From positions 1,116,001 to 1,180,000 of the forward strand of contig NZ_CP100454.1 in NCBI RefSeq assembly GCF_024228315.1: DNA of 64,000 bases, in the 5' to 3' direction. Below, piece by piece: positions 60,303 through 64,000 of the stretch (positions are counted from its first letter, which is position 1; each line of letters starts with the position of its first letter). The notes under the pieces were generated by a model. It made no database searches. It saw only the letters and a program-made list of their open reading frames with translations, and was not told the origin of the DNA. The position numbers and the translations under genes were made by a program. This DNA is from Halomarina pelagica. GTDB lineage: Archaea > Halobacteriota > Halobacteria > Halobacteriales > Haloarculaceae.

Positions 60303-60309
60303 CTTTTAC
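60303..60309 (+). promoter_or_regulatory. TATA-like box of the moeA operon
   Basis: CTTTTAC is centred about 26 bp before the ATG at 60332, so the transcript is probably leaderless. Confidence 0.55.
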
Positions 60310-60331
60310 CGCGGGGGACGAACGTGAGCGT

Positions 60332-61594
60332 ATGACGGACGTAAGCGAGTCCGGGTTCAAGTCGGTGACCCGGGTGGCGGCGGCGCGCGAGCGACTGCTC
60401 GCCGCGGCGACGCCCCACGACCGCACCGATCGCGTTTCGCTCCTGGGATCGACCGGCCGGGCGCTGGCCGCGCCGGTCGACGCCGAACGGGACGTCCCCC
60501 ACTACGCCCGCGCGGCGATGGACGGGTACGCCGTCCGCGCGTCGGACACCTTCGGCGCGAGCGACCGCTCGCCCGCCGTCCTCCACGAGGCGGGAGACGA
60601 GGTGGGCCCCGGCGAGGCCGCCCGCGTCCACACGGGCAGCGCCCTCCCGCCGGGCGCGGACGCGGTGGTGATGGTCGAGCGCACCGAGCGCGTCCCGGGA
60701 AGCGGGGCGGAAGGGGAGGGCGGCGACGCCACCGACCGAGACGGCGGCGAGGTCGAGGTGTTCGACGCCCTCGCGGAGGGCGAGAACGTCGGCCCCGTTG
60801 GCGAGGACGTGGCGACCGGGCAACGGCTCTACGAGGCGGGCCACCGGCTCCGACCCTCCGATCTCGGCCTGCTGAAGTCGACGGGCGTCCGCGAGGTCGA
60901 GGTGTACGACCGGCCCACCGTGGGGGTGATCCCGACGGGCGAGGAACTCGTCCAGCGCGATCCCGCCCCCGGGGAGGTGGTCGAGACGAACGGTCTCACC
61001 GTCTCGCGGTACGTCGAGGCGTGGGGCGGCCGGGCGACCTACCGCGAGGTCGTCACCGACGACCCCGAGGCGCTCCGGGCGGCCATCCAGCGCGACCTCA
61101 CGAGGGACGTGATCGTGACCACCGGCGGTTCCTCCGTCGGCGCGCGCGATCTCATCCCCGACGTGGTGGACGACCTCGGGGAGGTGCTGGTCCACGGCGT
61201 CGCGCTGAAGCCCGGCCACCCCTGCGCGCTCGGGGTCGTTCACGACACGCCGATCGTCATGCTGCCGGGCTACCCCGTCGCCTGCATCGTCAACGCCGTG
61301 CAGTTCCTCCGCCCGCTCCTGAAGTACGTCGGACACCTCCCCGAGTCGCCCCTCCCGACCCGCGAGGCGCGTCTGACGCGCAAGATCCGGAGCGAGCCCG
61401 GCGTCCGGACCTTCGTCCGGGTGCGGACGGAGGAGACCGGGGACGGGCTGGAGGCGACCCCCACGCGCGCGAGCGGGTCGGGCGTCCTCTCGTCGGTCGC
61501 GCTGGCGGACGGCTGGGTGGTCGTCCCCGAGTCGCGCGAGGGGGTCCCCGAGGGGGAAACGGTATCCGTCGAGGACTGGGAGTACCAGCCATGA
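60332..61594 (+). CDS. moeA: Molybdopterin molybdenumtransferase MoeA
   Basis: The 420-residue enzyme inserts molybdate into adenylylated molybdopterin. It has AMDGYAVRASDTFG near the N terminus, the MPT-binding segment VIVTTGGSSVGARD, and LPGYPVACIVNAVQF. The ATG at 60332 has a TATA-like box 26 bp upstream. The stop overlaps the start of a second moeA gene (ATGA at 61591-61594). This copy has the canonical TGGSSVG motif, so it is the more likely bona fide insertase of the two. Confidence 0.92.
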   Translation: MTDVSESGFKSVTRVAAARERLLAAATPHDRTDRVSLLGSTGRALAAPVDAERDVPHYARAAMDGYAVRASDTFGASDRSPAVLHEAGDEVGPGEAARVHTGSALPPGADAVVMVERTERVPGSGAEGEGGDATDRDGGEVEVFDALAEGENVGPVGEDVATGQRLYEAGHRLRPSDLGLLKSTGVREVEVYDRPTVGVIPTGEELVQRDPAPGEVVETNGLTVSRYVEAWGGRATYREVVTDDPEALRAAIQRDLTRDVIVTTGGSSVGARDLIPDVVDDLGEVLVHGVALKPGHPCALGVVHDTPIVMLPGYPVACIVNAVQFLRPLLKYVGHLPESPLPTREARLTRKIRSEPGVRTFVRVRTEETGDGLEATPTRASGSGVLSSVALADGWVVVPESREGVPEGETVSVEDWEYQP

Positions 61595-63525
61595 GAAAGG
61601 AGTTCCGCGACCTCGCACCGCCGGAGGAGGCACACGAGGCCATCGCGTCGCTCGATCTCGCGGCCGGCGCGGAGGAGGTCCCCCTCCGGGACGCACGCGG
61701 GCGCGTCCTCGCCGAGCGGGTGGACGCCGAACTGGACGTGCCGGGGTTCGACCGCGCCACCGTCGACGGCTACGCGGTCCGCGCGCGCGACACCTTCGGC
61801 GCGGACGAGGCCGACCCCGCAGTCCTCGACCTCGTCGGCGTCGTCCACGCCGGTACCGAGCCCGACGTGGTCGTCGGCGAGGGCGAGTGCGCCGAGATCT
61901 CGACCGGCGCGGTCCTGCCCGACGGTGCCGACGCGGTCGTGATGGTCGAGCGGACGAGCGAGCGCGACGGGGCGATCGAGATCCGCACCGGCGTCGCGCC
62001 GGGCGACCGCGTCATGTTCGCCGGGGCGGACGTGGCGGCGGGCGAGCGGGCGCTCGGCCCCGGGACGCGGCTCACCCCGCGCGAGATCGGCCTCCTGTCG
62101 GCGCTCGGCGTCGAGGAGGTGCCCGTCCGCGCGCGGCCCCGGGTGGGGATCGTCTCGACCGGCGACGAACTCGTGCGCCCGGGGGAACCGCTCTCCAGCG
62201 CCGCCGGCGAGATCTACGACGTCAACAGCTACACGATCGCCACCGGCGTCGAGGAGGCCGGCGGGGAGGCCGTCCTCTACCCGCACGCCGGCGACGACTA
62301 CGACCAGATGGAGCGGTTGCTCGTGCGGGCCGCCGAGGAGTGCGACCTCGTACTCTCCTCCGGGTCGACGAGCGCGAGCGCCGTGGACGTCATCTACCGA
62401 GTGGTAGAGGAGCAGGGCGAACTCCTGCTCCACGGCGTCGCCGTCAAGCCGGGCAAGCCGATGCTCGTCGGCCGCCTCGAACGGTCGGCGTACGTCGGCC
62501 TCCCCGGCTACCCCGTCTCCGCGCTCACCATCTTCTCGACGTTCGTCGCGCCCGCGATCCGGCGCGCGGCGGGCGTCCCCGAACCGGCGGCGGCGACCGT
62601 CGAGGGGCGGATGGCGACCCGGGAGCGCTACGCCGAGGGACGGCTGCGGCTGATGCCCGTCGGGCTGGTCGAGAGCGGGCCGACCGTGTCGGCCCGAGAC
62701 GGGGGCGGTGAAACCGCCGGGGACGACGGAGGCGACGGCGCGGGCGAGACGCTCGTCTACCCGGTCGACAAGGGGAGCGGCGCGACGACGAGCCTCGTGG
62801 AGGCCGACGGCATCGTCGAGATGCACCCCGACACGGGCTACCTCGACGCCGGCGAGCGCGTCGAGGTGCGCCTGTTCTCGCCGGACGTGCGCGTCCCCGC
62901 GCTCTTCGCCGTCGGCGAGGACGATCCCGCCCTCTCGCGCATGCTCGATCGGATCGACCGACCCCGGTTCATCGCGTTCGGGAGCCGCGAGGGGTTGCGC
63001 CGCCTGCGCAACGGCGTCCCCGACGTGGCGGTGACGACCGTCGGCGGTGCGCCCGGCTTCGAGACGGCCGAACTCGGGTCGTGGACCCGCGAGTGGGGGC
63101 TCGTCGTCCCGGCCGGGAACCCCGACGGCGTGACCGGTCTCGCCGACCTCGTCGACCAGGACCTGCGCTTTATCAACCGCACGTCGGCGTCCGGCCTGCG
63201 GACGAGTCTGACGGAGGCGCTGGCCGACCTCGCCGAGGAGCGCGGCGCGAGCCGACACGACGTCGTCGACGCTATCGACGGGTTCGAGGCGGGCGTCCGC
63301 GCCCACGAGAGCCCGGCGCGGAAGGTCCTCGCGGGGGACGCCGACGTCGGCCTCGGCCTGCGGGCGACGTCGGCGCGGCTCGACGTGGACTTCGTCCCGG
63401 TCGGGACGGAGACGGTCCGCGCGTTCTCGACCCCGGATCGCGCGGGGAAGCCGGCGGTGCGGGCGCTCGCCGCCGCCATCGACGACGGCGACGCGTTCGA
63501 CGACCTCCCCGGTTACGACGGCTGA
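61591..63525 (+). CDS. moeA: MoeA fused to a C-terminal periplasmic-binding-like domain
   Basis: The 644-residue protein has a MoeA portion (about 1-410: RATVDGYAVRARDTFG, LPGYPVSALTIF) and a PBP-like domain (about 425-644) with FINRTSASGLRTSLTE and VGLGLRATSARLDVDFVPVG. This fusion is known in archaea. The insertase loop reads SSGSTSASAVD instead of TTGGSSVGARD, suggesting altered function. The PBP-like domain resembles molybdate/tungstate-binding or LysR effector domains. Paired with the first MoeA by an ATGA overlap, it may choose between metals or sense cofactor. Confidence 0.88.
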   Translation: MRKEFRDLAPPEEAHEAIASLDLAAGAEEVPLRDARGRVLAERVDAELDVPGFDRATVDGYAVRARDTFGADEADPAVLDLVGVVHAGTEPDVVVGEGECAEISTGAVLPDGADAVVMVERTSERDGAIEIRTGVAPGDRVMFAGADVAAGERALGPGTRLTPREIGLLSALGVEEVPVRARPRVGIVSTGDELVRPGEPLSSAAGEIYDVNSYTIATGVEEAGGEAVLYPHAGDDYDQMERLLVRAAEECDLVLSSGSTSASAVDVIYRVVEEQGELLLHGVAVKPGKPMLVGRLERSAYVGLPGYPVSALTIFSTFVAPAIRRAAGVPEPAAATVEGRMATRERYAEGRLRLMPVGLVESGPTVSARDGGGETAGDDGGDGAGETLVYPVDKGSGATTSLVEADGIVEMHPDTGYLDAGERVEVRLFSPDVRVPALFAVGEDDPALSRMLDRIDRPRFIAFGSREGLRRLRNGVPDVAVTTVGGAPGFETAELGSWTREWGLVVPAGNPDGVTGLADLVDQDLRFINRTSASGLRTSLTEALADLAEERGASRHDVVDAIDGFEAGVRAHESPARKVLAGDADVGLGLRATSARLDVDFVPVGTETVRAFSTPDRAGKPAVRALAAAIDDGDAFDDLPGYDG

Positions 63526-63546
63526 GCCGGCGAGCGCCCGCGCGCT

Positions 63547-64000
63547 TCAGTCGCTCGCGGGGGGCTCGTCGATCAGTTCGTCCAGTCGCGTCACCCGGCG
63601 GTCCCCGAGGACGCACAGTCCGCGGCGGTCGTGGCCGTGGCGCTCGACGTGGATCCCGTCGAGCCCCGCGTTCCACGCCGCGCCGACGTCCTGCGGGCCG
63701 TCGCCGACGAGGACGCCGCGCTGGCCGTCGGCGGCGTCGACGCCGAGTCCCGCCATCGCCGTCCTGACGGGCGCTGGATCCGGCTTCCAGCCGAGTTCGT
63801 CCGTGCAGCAGACGACGGCGTCGAACCAGTCTGCGATCCCGAGGTGGGAGAGCGCCGCGTCCGTGAGCCACTGCTGGGAGTGGGTGACGAGGCCGGTCGG
63901 TCGGGCGAGTTCGCCGACGAAGGCGGCGTCGTCGTAGAGGTAGGAGTGCTCGGCGCGAGCGATCGGATCCTCGACCTCGTGGAAGACCGTCCAGAAGCTC
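63547..64000 (-). CDS. HAD-superfamily phosphatase, N terminus outside window
   Basis: The frame runs from the right edge of the window to a stop at 63547 (about 150 residues). It contains LVTHSQQWLTDAALSHLG (motif II region), DELGWKPDPAPVRTAM with the motif III lysine, and LVGDGPQDVGAAWNAG with the metal-binding aspartate of motif IV. This is the pattern of HAD phosphatases of the phosphoglycolate phosphatase type. The nucleophilic aspartate (motif I) lies beyond the window. It is convergent with the moeA fusion gene. Confidence 0.85.
   Translation of the reverse strand, partial: SFWTVFHEVEDPIARAEHSYLYDDAAFVGELARPTGLVTHSQQWLTDAALSHLGIADWFDAVVCCTDELGWKPDPAPVRTAMAGLGVDAADGQRGVLVGDGPQDVGAAWNAGLDGIHVERHGHDRRGLCVLGDRRVTRLDELIDEPPASD

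Overview
The window is a piece of a haloarchaeal (class Halobacteria) chromosome. This follows from the very high GC and Asp/Glu-rich proteins, TATA-like boxes 26-32 bp before start codons (leaderless genes), overlapping ATGA gene junctions, archaeal marker genes (aIF5A, deoxyhypusine synthase, AglF), and several bacterio-opsin-activator (Bat)-type regulators. The coding density is high. No rRNA, tRNA or CRISPR array was seen.

Layout. 1-3.2 kb: tail of a membrane glycosyltransferase-like protein, a zinc-ribbon protein, a VapBC-type toxin-antitoxin pair and a UDP-sugar 6-dehydrogenase (AglM-like). 3.3-10.6 kb: a lactonase/iron-alcohol dehydrogenase pair, a GH15 glucan hydrolase, an HxlR regulator, and an acyl-CoA ligase with a cyclase-type hydrolase. 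10.7-21 kb: a plus-strand surface-glycan locus (aglF, sulfatase-fold enzyme, polyprenyl-phosphate sugar transferase, flippase, second sulfatase-fold enzyme, O-antigen ligase/polymerase-like protein, two family 2 glycosyltransferases). The second half is strikingly AT-rich, and the switch in composition falls inside the sugar transferase gene. 21.2-30.9 kb: a glycine betaine degradation locus (BCCT transporter, Rieske betaine demethylase, dimethylglycine dehydrogenase, sarcosine oxidase, Thr/Ser dehydratase, regulator).

30.9-36 kb: a duplicated regulator module of PAS/GAF/Bat-HTH proteins plus small winged-helix proteins, both copies carrying the same palindrome. 36.2-39.3 kb: three sugar-nucleotide SDR genes, including a UDP-sulfoquinovose synthase. 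39.4-43.8 kb: mutS-mutL. 43.9-49.8 kb: a second AT-rich patch with a glycosyltransferase, a second flippase, a membrane gene cut off by an IS1595/ISH4-type element, and an unrecognised two-gene module whose second protein carries a Cys cluster and two C-terminal membrane helices. 50-64 kb: housekeeping genes: CBS protein, VWA lipoprotein, hypusine pathway (DHS, agmatinase, aIF5A), Nif3-like protein, a 35-residue basic protein, a HicA-like toxin with a damaged start, an aminotransferase, UbiB-family kinase, Hsp20, tandem moeA genes and a HAD phosphatase running off the end.

The genes combine into four stories: assembly of a sulfosugar- and uronic-acid-containing surface glycan from cassettes of mixed origin; use of the osmolyte betaine as a nutrient; hypusination of aIF5A; and a local expansion of Bat-like signalling regulators.
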